Assembly: GCA_964433345.1 (NCBI GenBank)
Contig: CAYSQJ010000001.1
Coordinates: forward strand, 124,001-188,000
Source: Ga0077527 sp964433345
GTDB lineage: Bacteria; Pseudomonadota; Gammaproteobacteria; Burkholderiales; SG8-41
Length of the DNA: 64,000 bases
Reading direction: 5' to 3'
The notes under the pieces were generated by a model. It was given only the letters and a program-made list of their open reading frames with translations, had not been told where the DNA came from and did no database searches. This document shows, one piece after another, positions 49,905 through 57,439 of the stretch (position 1 is its first letter; each line of letters begins with the position of its first letter). A program made the translations under genes and the position numbers.

Positions 49905-51527
49905 ATGCCCCTGCCCGCTGCCTGCGATGTCCTGATCATCGGCGGCGGCCACAATGGCCTGACCTGTGCCTGTTATCTGGCGGCGGCCGGACTCAGGGTG
50001 CGCGTGCTTGAACGCCGCGCGGTGGTCGGCGGCGCGGCCGTCACCGAGGAATTCCATCCCGGCTTCCGCAATTCCACTGCCAGCTATACCGTCAGCCTGC
50101 TCAATCCGCAGGTGATCCGCGACCTGCGGCTTGCCGAGCACGGCCTGCGCATCGTCGAACGGCCGATCTCGAATTTTCTGCCGCTGTCCGATACTGAGTA
50201 TCTGAAAGTTGGCGGCACGCTGGAAGCCACGCAGGCCGAAGTCGCGCGTTTTTCGAAGAAGGATGCGGCGCGCCTGCCGGCGTATTACGCGATGCTTGAG
50301 CGCGTGGCCGATCTGCTGCGCGAACTTGCGCTGGAGACACCGCCCAACGTCGGCGGCGGCGTGGGCGATTTTTTTGCGGCGATCAGGACCGCGCGCCGTT
50401 TCCGGAAACTCGATATGGCGGCGCGCCGTGACGTGCTGGACCTGTTCACCAAGAGCGCCGGCGACCTGCTCGATGCCTGGTTCGAATCGGCGCCGATCAA
50501 GGCTGCTTTCGGCTTCGACGCCATCGTCGGCAATTTCGCCAGCCCCTATGCCCCGGGCACGGCCTACGTGCTGCTGCACCACGTCTTCGGCGAGGTCAAC
50601 GGCAAACGCGGCAGCTGGGGTCATGCCATCGGCGGCATGGGTGCGATCACCGGGGCGATGGCCGCGGAAGCGCGTGCCCGCGGCGTTCAGATCGACACCG
50701 GTGTCGAGGTCGTCAACGTCTGCATCGATTCGCGCGGGGCGCAGGGCGTTCAGCTGAAGGACGGGCGGGTGATCGAGGCACGCTGCGTGGTGGCCAACGT
50801 CAATCCGAAGCTGTTGTACCTGAAGCTGGTCGATACCCCGGCGCTGGACGCGGAATTCCTGCAGCGCATCCGCGGCTGGAAATGCGGCTCGGCGACTTTC
50901 CGCATGAACGTCGCGTTGCGCGAGTTGCCGGATTTCAGGTGCCTGCCCGGTACGGTGTCCGCGCAGCACCACCAGTCGGGAATCATCATCGCACCTACTT
51001 TGCAATACATGGAGCAGGCCTACTTCGACGCAAGGACGCATGGCTGTTCGCGCGCGCCGGTGGTCGAGTTGCTGATCCCGTCGACGGTTGACGACTCGCT
51101 GGCGCCGCCGGGTCGGCATGTCGCCAGCCTGTTCTGCCAGCATTTCAGCCCCGAGTTGCCGAACGGGCTGTCCTGGGACGACATCCGCGAGGATGCCGCC
51201 GACCATGTCATCGATACGGTGACCCGCCATGCGCCCAACTTCAAGGACGCGGTGATCGCGCGCAGGATACTGTCGCCGCTGGACCTCGAGCGCGAGTTCG
51301 GTCTCACCGGCGGCGACATTTTCCATGGTGCGCTGACACTGGACCAGCTGTGGACGGCGCGGCCTGTGCTGGGCCATGCCGATTACCGTTCGCCGGTGCG
51401 CCGGCTCTACCTTTGCGGCGCCGGAACCCATCCCGGCGGCGGGGTCACCGGTTTGCCGGGACGCAATGCCGCGCGCGAAATTGTCCGCGACTTCAGGCGC
51501 GGACTGCTCAAGGAGAAGACAGCATGA
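49905..51527 (+). CDS. FAD-dependent oxidoreductase, phytoene desaturase-like (PYROXD2-like)
   Basis: 540 residues. The N-terminal FAD-binding motif is VLIIGGGHNGLTCACYLAAAG, with the CrtI-like segment VLERRAVVGGAAVTEEF and a C-terminal FAD motif LCGAGTHPGGGVTGLPGRNA. It belongs to the NAD(P)/FAD-dependent amine oxidase/desaturase superfamily. No carotenoid genes are nearby, and the closest recognisable type is the PYROXD2-like group of unknown function. It overlaps the esterase gene by 4 bp, so the two are coupled. Confidence 0.85.
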   Translation: MPLPAACDVLIIGGGHNGLTCACYLAAAGLRVRVLERRAVVGGAAVTEEFHPGFRNSTASYTVSLLNPQVIRDLRLAEHGLRIVERPISNFLPLSDTEYLKVGGTLEATQAEVARFSKKDAARLPAYYAMLERVADLLRELALETPPNVGGGVGDFFAAIRTARRFRKLDMAARRDVLDLFTKSAGDLLDAWFESAPIKAAFGFDAIVGNFASPYAPGTAYVLLHHVFGEVNGKRGSWGHAIGGMGAITGAMAAEARARGVQIDTGVEVVNVCIDSRGAQGVQLKDGRVIEARCVVANVNPKLLYLKLVDTPALDAEFLQRIRGWKCGSATFRMNVALRELPDFRCLPGTVSAQHHQSGIIIAPTLQYMEQAYFDARTHGCSRAPVVELLIPSTVDDSLAPPGRHVASLFCQHFSPELPNGLSWDDIREDAADHVIDTVTRHAPNFKDAVIARRILSPLDLEREFGLTGGDIFHGALTLDQLWTARPVLGHADYRSPVRRLYLCGAGTHPGGGVTGLPGRNAAREIVRDFRRGLLKEKTA

Positions 51528-52132
51528 ATCGGCGATTTTTTCTGGCGATCCTGGCGGCGATCTGGCTGGCCGGCTGCGGCAGCGACGTGCCGCGCGTCGG
51601 CAAGCTGGGCCCCGGCGACGTGATCCTTGCTTTCGGTGACAGCCTGACCTACGGCACCGGCGCGAGGCCCGAGGAAAGCTATCCGGCGGTGCTCGGCCAG
51701 CTGACCGGCCGCACGGTGGTCCGCGCCGGCGTGCCCGGTGAGCAGACCAGCGGCGGCCTGGCGCGCCTGCCCGAGGTTCTCGACGAGCACCAGCCGAAAC
51801 TGGTGATTGTCTGTCTCGGCGGCAACGACATGCTGCGCAAGGGGGCGCCGGCGAACATCGAGGCCAACCTGCGCCAGATCCTGAAGACCATCAAGTCGCG
51901 CGGCCTAGATGCATTGCTGATCGGCGTGCCGGCACCGGGCCTGATTACCAGTGCCCCGGAGTTCTACGGGAAACTGGCAGAGGAATTCGGCATTCCCTAC
52001 GAAGGCAAGGTCGTCACCAGCGTGCTCTACCGGCCGGAACTCAAGTCCGACCCCATCCATCCCAATGCCGACGGCTATCGCAAGATGGCCGAGGCCGTGG
52101 CCGAACTGTTGCGCGCCGCAGGTGCCTTCTGA
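51524..52132 (+). CDS. SGNH/GDSL arylesterase-type lipoprotein (TesA-like)
   Basis: 202 residues. The signal peptide ends with a lipobox (IWLAGC), so it is likely a lipoprotein. The four SGNH blocks are present: FGDSLTYG (Ser), the Gly of block II, GGND and DPIHPNADGY with the Asp/His pair. It hydrolyses esters or thioesters in the periplasm, like TesA/arylesterases. It overlaps the FAD oxidoreductase gene and precedes an MFS gene by 13 bp. Confidence 0.92.
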   Translation: MNRRFFLAILAAIWLAGCGSDVPRVGKLGPGDVILAFGDSLTYGTGARPEESYPAVLGQLTGRTVVRAGVPGEQTSGGLARLPEVLDEHQPKLVIVCLGGNDMLRKGAPANIEANLRQILKTIKSRGLDALLIGVPAPGLITSAPEFYGKLAEEFGIPYEGKVVTSVLYRPELKSDPIHPNADGYRKMAEAVAELLRAAGAF

Positions 52133-52145
52133 GGCCGGCTGAAAC

Positions 52146-53363
52146 ATGACGGAGAGGAAACATTCGGCGCGGCGGCTGACCGCCACCATGTGCGGCGCCG
52201 AAGTGCTGTCGATGACCGGCTTCGCCGCCTACACCACGCTGCTGCCCCAGCTGCAGCGCGAGTGGAGCCTGTCGAACTCCGAAGCCGGAGCGATCAGCGG
52301 TTTCCTGTTCGCCGGCTACATGCTGTCGGTACCGGTGCTGACCAGTCTCACCGACCGCATGGATTCACGGCGCATCTATCTCGGCGCCTGCCTGCTCGCC
52401 AGCCTCGGCGCGACCTTCTTTGCGCTGTTCGGCGCCGGTTTCTGGAGTGCGGCCTTCGCCCAGTTCCTGATCGGCGCCGCGCTCGGCGGCACTTACATGC
52501 CGGGGTTGAAGGCACTGACCGACCACCTCGAGGGTGCGGCACAGTCGCGCGCCACCGCGTTTTACACCGCGAGCTTCGGCGTCGGCTCGACCATATCGAT
52601 CCTGGTGGCCGGCAAGATCGGCGCCGTGATGGACTGGCACTGGGCGTTCTGGTTCGGCGCCGCAGGACCGGTGCTGGCGGGGTTGCTGGTGATGTTCGCG
52701 ATGCCGATGGGCCGCATGCGCGCGCCCGAACACCATGCTACCGCGCTGCTCGATTTCAGGCCGGTGCTGAAAAACCGCAAGACCCTGCCGTACATCATCG
52801 GTTATGCCGCGCACAACTACGAACTTTTCGGTCAGCGCTCGTGGATGGTCGCCTTTCTCGTGTTTTGTGCTGCCCTGCAGCCGGAGCACGCGCCGATGGC
52901 ACTGTCCGCGGCGACGCTGGCGGCGATGATCAACGTGCTGGGGCCCGTGTTCAGCATCACCGGCAACGAGATGGCGATCCGCTTCGGACGCAGCCGCATC
53001 ATTTTTCTGTTCATGACCCTGTCCGGCGTCATCGCCTGCCTGATCGGCTATACCGCGGCCTGGCCCTGGTACATTGTCGTGCTGCTGATGATGGTGCACT
53101 ACGGCGCGATGCTCGGTGATTCCGGCGCCCTGACCTCGGGCGCGGTGGCGAGCACGCCGCCGGAAATGCGCGGTTCGATGATGGCGGTGTATTCCTTCAT
53201 CGGCTTCAGCACGGCCTTCCTCGCACCGCTGGTGTTCGGTCTGACACTGGATCTTGCCGGCGGCAACCAGAGCATCACCGCCTGGGGGCTGGCTTTCGCC
53301 AGCATCGGCATCTTCGGCGTGCTGTCGCCGCTGGCGCGCGCATGGTATCTGCGGCGCGCATAA
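52146..53363 (+). CDS. MFS transporter
   Basis: 405 residues with about twelve predicted membrane helices. The first half has the MFS motif A region (LTDRMDSRRIYL), and the two halves are separated by a charged loop near residues 190-205. The substrate is unknown; in this operon-like run with an FAD oxidoreductase and an esterase it could take up or export a metabolite of either. A copy of the dispersed A+T-rich element begins at its stop codon. Confidence 0.87.
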   Translation: MTERKHSARRLTATMCGAEVLSMTGFAAYTTLLPQLQREWSLSNSEAGAISGFLFAGYMLSVPVLTSLTDRMDSRRIYLGACLLASLGATFFALFGAGFWSAAFAQFLIGAALGGTYMPGLKALTDHLEGAAQSRATAFYTASFGVGSTISILVAGKIGAVMDWHWAFWFGAAGPVLAGLLVMFAMPMGRMRAPEHHATALLDFRPVLKNRKTLPYIIGYAAHNYELFGQRSWMVAFLVFCAALQPEHAPMALSAATLAAMINVLGPVFSITGNEMAIRFGRSRIIFLFMTLSGVIACLIGYTAAWPWYIVVLLMMVHYGAMLGDSGALTSGAVASTPPEMRGSMMAVYSFIGFSTAFLAPLVFGLTLDLAGGNQSITAWGLAFASIGIFGVLSPLARAWYLRRA

Positions 53364-53393
53364 AATATCAATAAAAACAAATACTTATATAAA
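53362..53393 (+). repeat. Dispersed A+T-rich element, copy 6
   Basis: Directly at the 3' end of the MFS gene and between convergent genes, unlike the other copies. It contains ATCAATAAAAACAAATACTT. The IHF-like core AAACAAATACTTA has one mismatch. No hairpin or T-run, so it is not a terminator. Confidence 0.7.
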
Positions 53394-53432
53394 TTTCGCC
53401 AGGGGCACTAGCGGTGCAGGATATGCCGTCTT

Positions 53433-53990
53433 CTAGCGCTTTCCCGTATAGAACTCCGGCCAGCGTTCCAGCACCGCCGGCGCGTCGTCTTTGTAGATGT
53501 GGCAGGAGTTGATCTGGTACGGTTTTTTGCCGGTGGCGGGCTTGCTTGCGTTATGCGCTTCGCGCGCGCGGCCGGTGGCCTGGTAGGCGGTGGTACCCAG
53601 CGGGCCCAGCAGTTCAACCAGGTGCGTGCAGCCGAGCACGCCGCCGACACGCTCGGCGATGGCCTTGCGCCAGCCGGGGCCGATGGTCAGGCCGACCAGC
53701 TTCTTGAAATTCACCGTGATGTTGCCGCAGGTCTCGTAAGGGCTGCCGTCGGTGACAGCTTCGACGTCGTGGATTTTCAGGTCGAGATCGATGGTCAGGC
53801 GCAGCCACATGTTGTGCACCGGATCACCGGGCTGGCGCTCGCGGCCGCCGTCGCGGCGTGAATGCACATAAGTCTTGGTGTCGACGAGGTGGCCTTCGAT
53901 ATCCCACAGGCCATCCTCGCGTTCGTAGCCCTTGCATTCAACGGCGCGGGTGTGTTTGAGCGTGCGGGGGGCGGGGGCAGGCAGGGGCAT
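53433..53990 (-). CDS. DUF2889-family protein
   Basis: 185 residues from the ATG at 53990 (MPLPAPAPRTLKHTRAVECKGYEREDG). The family has no known function. Visible features are acidic/His-containing stretches (DLKIHDVEAVTDGSPYETC) and no signal peptide or membrane helix, so it should be cytoplasmic. It ends the minus-strand LiuR cluster, after DUF1289 and the HMG-CoA lyase, and may be co-transcribed. The family is often found near acyl-CoA catabolic genes in Betaproteobacteria. Confidence 0.8.
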   Translation of the reverse strand: MPLPAPAPRTLKHTRAVECKGYEREDGLWDIEGHLVDTKTYVHSRRDGGRERQPGDPVHNMWLRLTIDLDLKIHDVEAVTDGSPYETCGNITVNFKKLVGLTIGPGWRKAIAERVGGVLGCTHLVELLGPLGTTAYQATGRAREAHNASKPATGKKPYQINSCHIYKDDAPAVLERWPEFYTGKR

Positions 53991-54022
53991 GACGCGGACT
54001 CCGGTGATTCGGTTGACGAAGT

Positions 54023-54226
54023 TCAGTTGATGTAATGAGCGGCTCGGCGATCCTCGAGCCGGGCCAGCAGGGCCTGTTTCTGCGCTGGTGTGTAACGGTG
54101 CCAGTCGCTGATTTCCTGCAGTGTGCGCCAGCAGCCGACGCAGAAATCGTGGCCGGGATCGATCATGCATATGCGTACGCATGGCGACTCCGTGTTCGGC
54201 AGCAGGTCGATTGCCGGCACGGTCAT
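54023..54226 (-). CDS. DUF1289-family small cysteine protein
   Basis: 67 residues: MTVPAIDLLPNTESPC then VRICMIDP, C-V-G-C and WRTLQEISDWHRYTP. The four cysteines (SPC, RIC, FCVGC) and the following W-R-T-L-x-E-I segment define DUF1289, small proteins thought to bind a metal or Fe-S cluster. The start overlaps the stop of the HMG-CoA lyase gene as ATGA, marking coupling. It was easy to miss inside a larger false reading frame. Confidence 0.88.
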   Translation of the reverse strand: MTVPAIDLLPNTESPCVRICMIDPGHDFCVGCWRTLQEISDWHRYTPAQKQALLARLEDRRAAHYIN

Positions 54227-55128
54227 GCAGCCTTCGTGCGGATCGCGCGTGCGACTCGCGACAGCGTCGGACGGCCGAGAACGCCGCAGATGAATTCGCC
54301 GGCGGCTATCAGCTTCGTCATGTCGACGCCGGTTTCGATGCCGAGGCCGTCGAGCAGGTAGAGCACGTCCTCGGTCGCGACATTGCCGGTGGCGCCCTTG
54401 GCATAGGGGCAGCCGCCCAGTCCGGCCACCGAGCTGTCGAAGGTGGCGACGCCGCATTCCAGCGCCGCGTAGATGTTGGTCAGCGCCTGGCCGTAGGTGT
54501 CGTGGAAATGGCCGGCAATGCGTTCGACCGGGATGTGCTGCGCCACCGCTTCGATGACAGTGCGGGTCTTGCCGGCGGTTCCGGTGCCGATGGTGTCGCA
54601 GACGGTGATTTCGTAACAGCCCATGGCATCCAGCACTTTCGCCACATGCACCACTGCGGCCGGATCGACTTCGCCTTCGTAGGGGCAGCCGAGGCACACC
54701 GAAATGTCGCCGCGCACCCGGATGCCCTTCGCGATCGCCGCCTGCGCGACTTCCTCGAAGCGCGCAAGGCCTTCGTCGATCGTGCAATTGGTGTTGCGCT
54801 TCGAGAAACTTTCGGTGGCGGCGCCGAACACCACGACCTCTTCCGCTCCGGCGGCAATCGCGGCGTCCAGGCCTTTCATGTTGGGTACCAGCACCGGGTA
54901 GATCACGCCGGGTTTGCGGCGGATGCCGGCCATTACTTCGGCGTTGTCGGCCATTTGCGGCACCCATTTCGGCGAGACGAAGGCGGTGGCCTCGATCAGC
55001 GTCAGGCCGGCGTCCTGCAGGCGGTGGATCAGTTCGATCTTTGCCGCGGTCGGCACCGGGGCGGCCTCGTTCTGCAGCCCGTCGCGCGGGCCGACCTCGA
55101 ACAGGCGGACTTTCTTCGGCAATGCCAT
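54223..55128 (-). CDS. liuE: Hydroxymethylglutaryl-CoA lyase
   Basis: 301 residues of the HMGL-like DRE-TIM family. It splits HMG-CoA into acetoacetate and acetyl-CoA, the last step of leucine breakdown. Seen: VRLFEVGPRDGLQNE with the catalytic Arg/Asp, SVCLGCPYEGEVDP, GHFHDTYGQALTNIY metal ligands, and GLGGCPYAKGATGNVATED with the catalytic Cys loop. It lies between an enoyl-CoA hydratase and DUF1289, in a cluster headed by a LiuR-like regulator, which supports a leucine/isovalerate role. The same enzyme is called mvaB in Pseudomonas. Confidence 0.95.
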   Translation of the reverse strand: MALPKKVRLFEVGPRDGLQNEAAPVPTAAKIELIHRLQDAGLTLIEATAFVSPKWVPQMADNAEVMAGIRRKPGVIYPVLVPNMKGLDAAIAAGAEEVVVFGAATESFSKRNTNCTIDEGLARFEEVAQAAIAKGIRVRGDISVCLGCPYEGEVDPAAVVHVAKVLDAMGCYEITVCDTIGTGTAGKTRTVIEAVAQHIPVERIAGHFHDTYGQALTNIYAALECGVATFDSSVAGLGGCPYAKGATGNVATEDVLYLLDGLGIETGVDMTKLIAAGEFICGVLGRPTLSRVARAIRTKAA

Positions 55129-55152
55129 GGAGTGGTCTCCTGCGTCGGCTGC

Positions 55153-56001
55153 CTAGCGGCGTGACGCTTTCTTTCCGGACTTTGTGCCGCCCTTCTTGCC
55201 GGGCGCCTCGGTCCATTTCGGTTTGCGCTTTTCGAGGAAGGCGCCCAGGCCCTCCTGCGCTTCGGGGGTGGCGCGGATTTCGGCGATGCCTTCCGCGGTC
55301 TTGCGGACGATGTCCGGACCGATCAGGCTGTGCGCGCTGAGCGGAATCATCTGCTTTACCGCCTGCATCGCCTTCGGACCGCTGCTGTAGAGCTGGCCGA
55401 GCATTTCTCCGACACGCGTGGCGAGCTGTTCCTCCTCGACCAGGTCGTGCACCAGGCCGATGCGCCAGGCCTCGGCACAGTCGAACTCCTCGCCCGAGAG
55501 CATGTAGCGGCGCGCGTGGCGCTGGCCGATCGCGGCGATCACGTAGGGACTGATCATCGACGGGATGATCCCGATTTTGACTTCTGACAGGCGGAAGCTT
55601 GCCGTGCGCGTGGCGATTGCGATGTCGCAGGCGGAAACGATGCCGCATCCGCCGCCGCGCACGGCGCCGTGCACCGCCGCGACGGTCGGCTTGTTCAGCG
55701 CGTAGAGCAGATGGAACATGCGCGCCGATTCGGCGGCGTTCTTCCTGTTCTGCGCCGGGGTGAATTTCGCGCTGGCGCGCATGTGCCCGATGTCCGCGCC
55801 GGCGCAGAAGCTCTTGCCGGCGCCGGCGATCACCACCGCGCGGATGGCGTCGTCGGCGTGGATGGATTCCAGCGCCTCGGTCAGTTCGCGCACCATCCCG
55901 GGATCGAATGCATTGTGGACTTCGGGACGATTGAGGGTCAGCGTCACATTACCGAAGTCGTCAGTTGATCTCAGCACGCGGGTGCCGGTGGTTTTGCTCA
56001 T
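55153..56001 (-). CDS. liuC: Enoyl-CoA hydratase (probable methylglutaconyl-CoA hydratase)
   Basis: 282 residues from the ATG at 56001 (AAGGA upstream); the longer start at 56025 lacks a ribosome binding site. The crotonase fold has SFCAGADIGHM and HGAVRGGGCGIVSACD, with LSEVKIGIIPSM at the second acidic position. A basic tail (KKGGTKSGKKASRR) ends the protein. Position next to HMG-CoA lyase and LiuR suggests methylglutaconyl-CoA hydratase, but substrate choice cannot be proven from sequence. The gap to the HMG-CoA lyase gene is 24 bp. Confidence 0.8.
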   Translation of the reverse strand: MSKTTGTRVLRSTDDFGNVTLTLNRPEVHNAFDPGMVRELTEALESIHADDAIRAVVIAGAGKSFCAGADIGHMRASAKFTPAQNRKNAAESARMFHLLYALNKPTVAAVHGAVRGGGCGIVSACDIAIATRTASFRLSEVKIGIIPSMISPYVIAAIGQRHARRYMLSGEEFDCAEAWRIGLVHDLVEEEQLATRVGEMLGQLYSSGPKAMQAVKQMIPLSAHSLIGPDIVRKTAEGIAEIRATPEAQEGLGAFLEKRKPKWTEAPGKKGGTKSGKKASRR

Positions 56002-56185
56002 GATGGTTCCTTCAGGTGTGGCCATGGCGGCCGTCCGCTGGGCCGGCCTTGCAGCGGCTTCGGGCCGGCGACGGCACAGTGGTCATGGCCGCGCGGGCGT
56101 TCCGCACTTGCGCGGCAGCAGTGAAGTATAAGCGCTGGCTGCTGCTCCGGCACGCTCCGTCCATGATGCGGAGGTCGGCGAAGAT

Positions 56186-56788
56186 TCACCACTTGCCCCT
56201 CGCCAGCCATTGTTCCACCTGATCCAGCCGGTCGGAGCCCCAGAAGGGTTCTCCGTCGACGATGATGTACGGCGATCCGAACACGCCGCGCTCGATTGCG
56301 CCATCGACTTCGGCCTTGAGCCTTTCCTTGACCGCGGCATCTTCGATTGCCTGCAGCACGGCATCCTTGTCGTGCCCGAGTTTCGCAGCGACATTGGCGG
56401 TGACTTCAGGGCTGGAAATATCGCGGTCCTCGACGAAATAGGCGCGAAACAGCGCCTGCGCCAGCACCTTCGCTGCGGCAGGGTCGCGGTCATGCAGCCA
56501 GTAGTAGGCACGGCAGGGTGCGACCGTAGGCACCGGAAACTTGCCCGGCATCCGGAAGGGCAGGCCGAACCAGCGCGCAGAACGCATCAGGTCATGGAGG
56601 GCGTAACTGCCCTTCATCGGGATGGCCGGAAGCGGTCGCTGGCCGGTGACCTTGAATATTGCGCCCAGCAGGATCGGACGCCAGACCGTGTTGCGCCCGT
56701 GCCGGGCGGCGAGGGCATCGATCTTGGCCGCAGCGAAGTAGCCGTAGGGCGAGGAAAAATCGAAATAGAAATCGACGGGCTGGGACAT
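56186..56788 (-). CDS. DSBA-family 2-hydroxychromene-2-carboxylate isomerase
   Basis: 200 residues of the thioredoxin-like kappa-GST/HCCA isomerase type. The start VDFYFDFSSPYGYFA carries the serine in the place of the DsbA CxxC cysteine, and the C-terminal VFGSPYIIVDGEPFWGSDRL is the glutathione-binding cis-Pro region. Family members isomerise 2-hydroxychromene-2-carboxylate with glutathione in naphthalene-type degradation, but many act on unknown substrates. Here it sits between LiuR and liuC, with a LiuR-like operator upstream, so a role tied to acyl-CoA catabolism is possible. Confidence 0.85.
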   Translation of the reverse strand: MSQPVDFYFDFSSPYGYFAAAKIDALAARHGRNTVWRPILLGAIFKVTGQRPLPAIPMKGSYALHDLMRSARWFGLPFRMPGKFPVPTVAPCRAYYWLHDRDPAAAKVLAQALFRAYFVEDRDISSPEVTANVAAKLGHDKDAVLQAIEDAAVKERLKAEVDGAIERGVFGSPYIIVDGEPFWGSDRLDQVEQWLARGKW

Positions 56789-56871
56789 GGTGCCTCGCTC
56801 AATATCGAAGTGCGATCAAAATACCAGGTGCCTGTTGCAGTCCACCTGCAGCCTTGGCGGACGCCCAAGCT

Positions 56872-56893
56872 CTTGTTTTTATTCAATATTTAC
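56872..56893 (-). repeat. Dispersed A+T-rich element, copy 7
   Basis: Upstream of the DSBA-type gene, touching the LiuR-like site. On the minus strand it reads AAATATTGAATAAAAACAAG. The IHF-like core AAACAAGAGCTTG has one mismatch. Confidence 0.6.
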
Positions 56894-56911
56894 ATTTACG
56901 TTAACGTCAAT
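56893..56911. promoter_or_regulatory. LiuR-like operator 1
   Basis: CATTTACGTTAACGTCAAT, with a perfect inner palindrome ACGTTAACGT. It overlaps the end of liuR and lies about 105 bp upstream of the DSBA-type gene, so it may control the DSBA-liuC-liuE run. Confidence 0.7.
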
Positions 56912-57309
56912 CAAGTCGCGCGGGTTTTGCCGGCATCGGATTCCGCCAGCAGGCGCTGGCATTGCGTTGCAAAAAAATTGATTTCATTGAGCATCACTTC
57001 CACATCTTCACGCTGCTGTTCAAGCTGGGTGCGCCGGCGTTCCAGCTTGATCGCGAATTCCTCGAGCTGGCGGCGCTCGTCATTGGCCAGGTCGTAAAGC
57101 TGAAACAGCTCGCGGATCTCGCTGAGCGAAAACCCGAGGCGCTTGGCACGGAGCGCAAGCTTGAGGCGAACCCGGTCACGGTGGCTGTAAAGACGGTTGA
57201 TGCCGTCGCGAGCAGGGCTGACCAGGCCCTGGTCCTCATAGTGGCGCAGCGTGCGGGTCGTGACCCCGAATTCCTGGGACAGGTCGCTGATGGAGTAAGT
57301 CTTGCTCAT
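56911..57309 (-). CDS. liuR: MerR-family regulator (LiuR type)
   Basis: 132 residues from the ATG at 57309. The N-terminal MerR HTH (YSISDLSQEFGVTTRTLRHYEDQGLVSP) and wing (RLYSHRDRVRLKLALRAKRLGFSL) are followed by a coiled-coil dimerisation helix. It matches the LiuR subgroup, which represses branched-chain amino-acid catabolism genes in proteobacteria. Two near-identical 19 bp sites, one upstream of this gene and one at its end, suggest it controls itself and the downstream genes. No effector-binding domain is visible, so a small acyl-CoA ligand would have to bind the coiled-coil region. Confidence 0.88.
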   Translation of the reverse strand: MSKTYSISDLSQEFGVTTRTLRHYEDQGLVSPARDGINRLYSHRDRVRLKLALRAKRLGFSLSEIRELFQLYDLANDERRQLEEFAIKLERRRTQLEQQREDVEVMLNEINFFATQCQRLLAESDAGKTRAT

Positions 57310-57370
57310 TGTGCCTTGCAATAACGACAGGTAATATGACCCGGAAAGTCGATCAGGCAAGTTAGCATTT

Positions 57371-57389
57371 CATTTACGTAAACGTCAAT
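57371..57389. promoter_or_regulatory. LiuR-like operator 2
   Basis: CATTTACGTAAACGTCAAT, one base different from operator 1. It lies between liuR (start 62 bp away) and phaC (start 51 bp away), so it could govern both. The right end continues as CAATAAAAACC, a degenerate piece of the A+T-rich element. Confidence 0.75.
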
Positions 57390-57439
57390 AAAAACCATCG
57401 TGCCCGAGCCTGTAGGCGGGACGGGGAAACAGGAATCCG

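Noticed and set aside
49795..49905. tRNA-Arg as a possible integration site of a mobile element
   Set aside because: No integrase, no direct repeat of the tRNA 3' end, and normal chromosomal genes on both sides.
53362..53393. Copy 6 of the A+T-rich element as a terminator between convergent genes
   Set aside because: There is no stem-loop and no T-run in the needed place.
54023..55648. A 541-residue minus-strand frame spanning the HMG-CoA lyase and hydratase genes
   Set aside because: Only its last 67 codons are real (the DUF1289 gene); the rest is an out-of-frame reading of the neighbouring genes.
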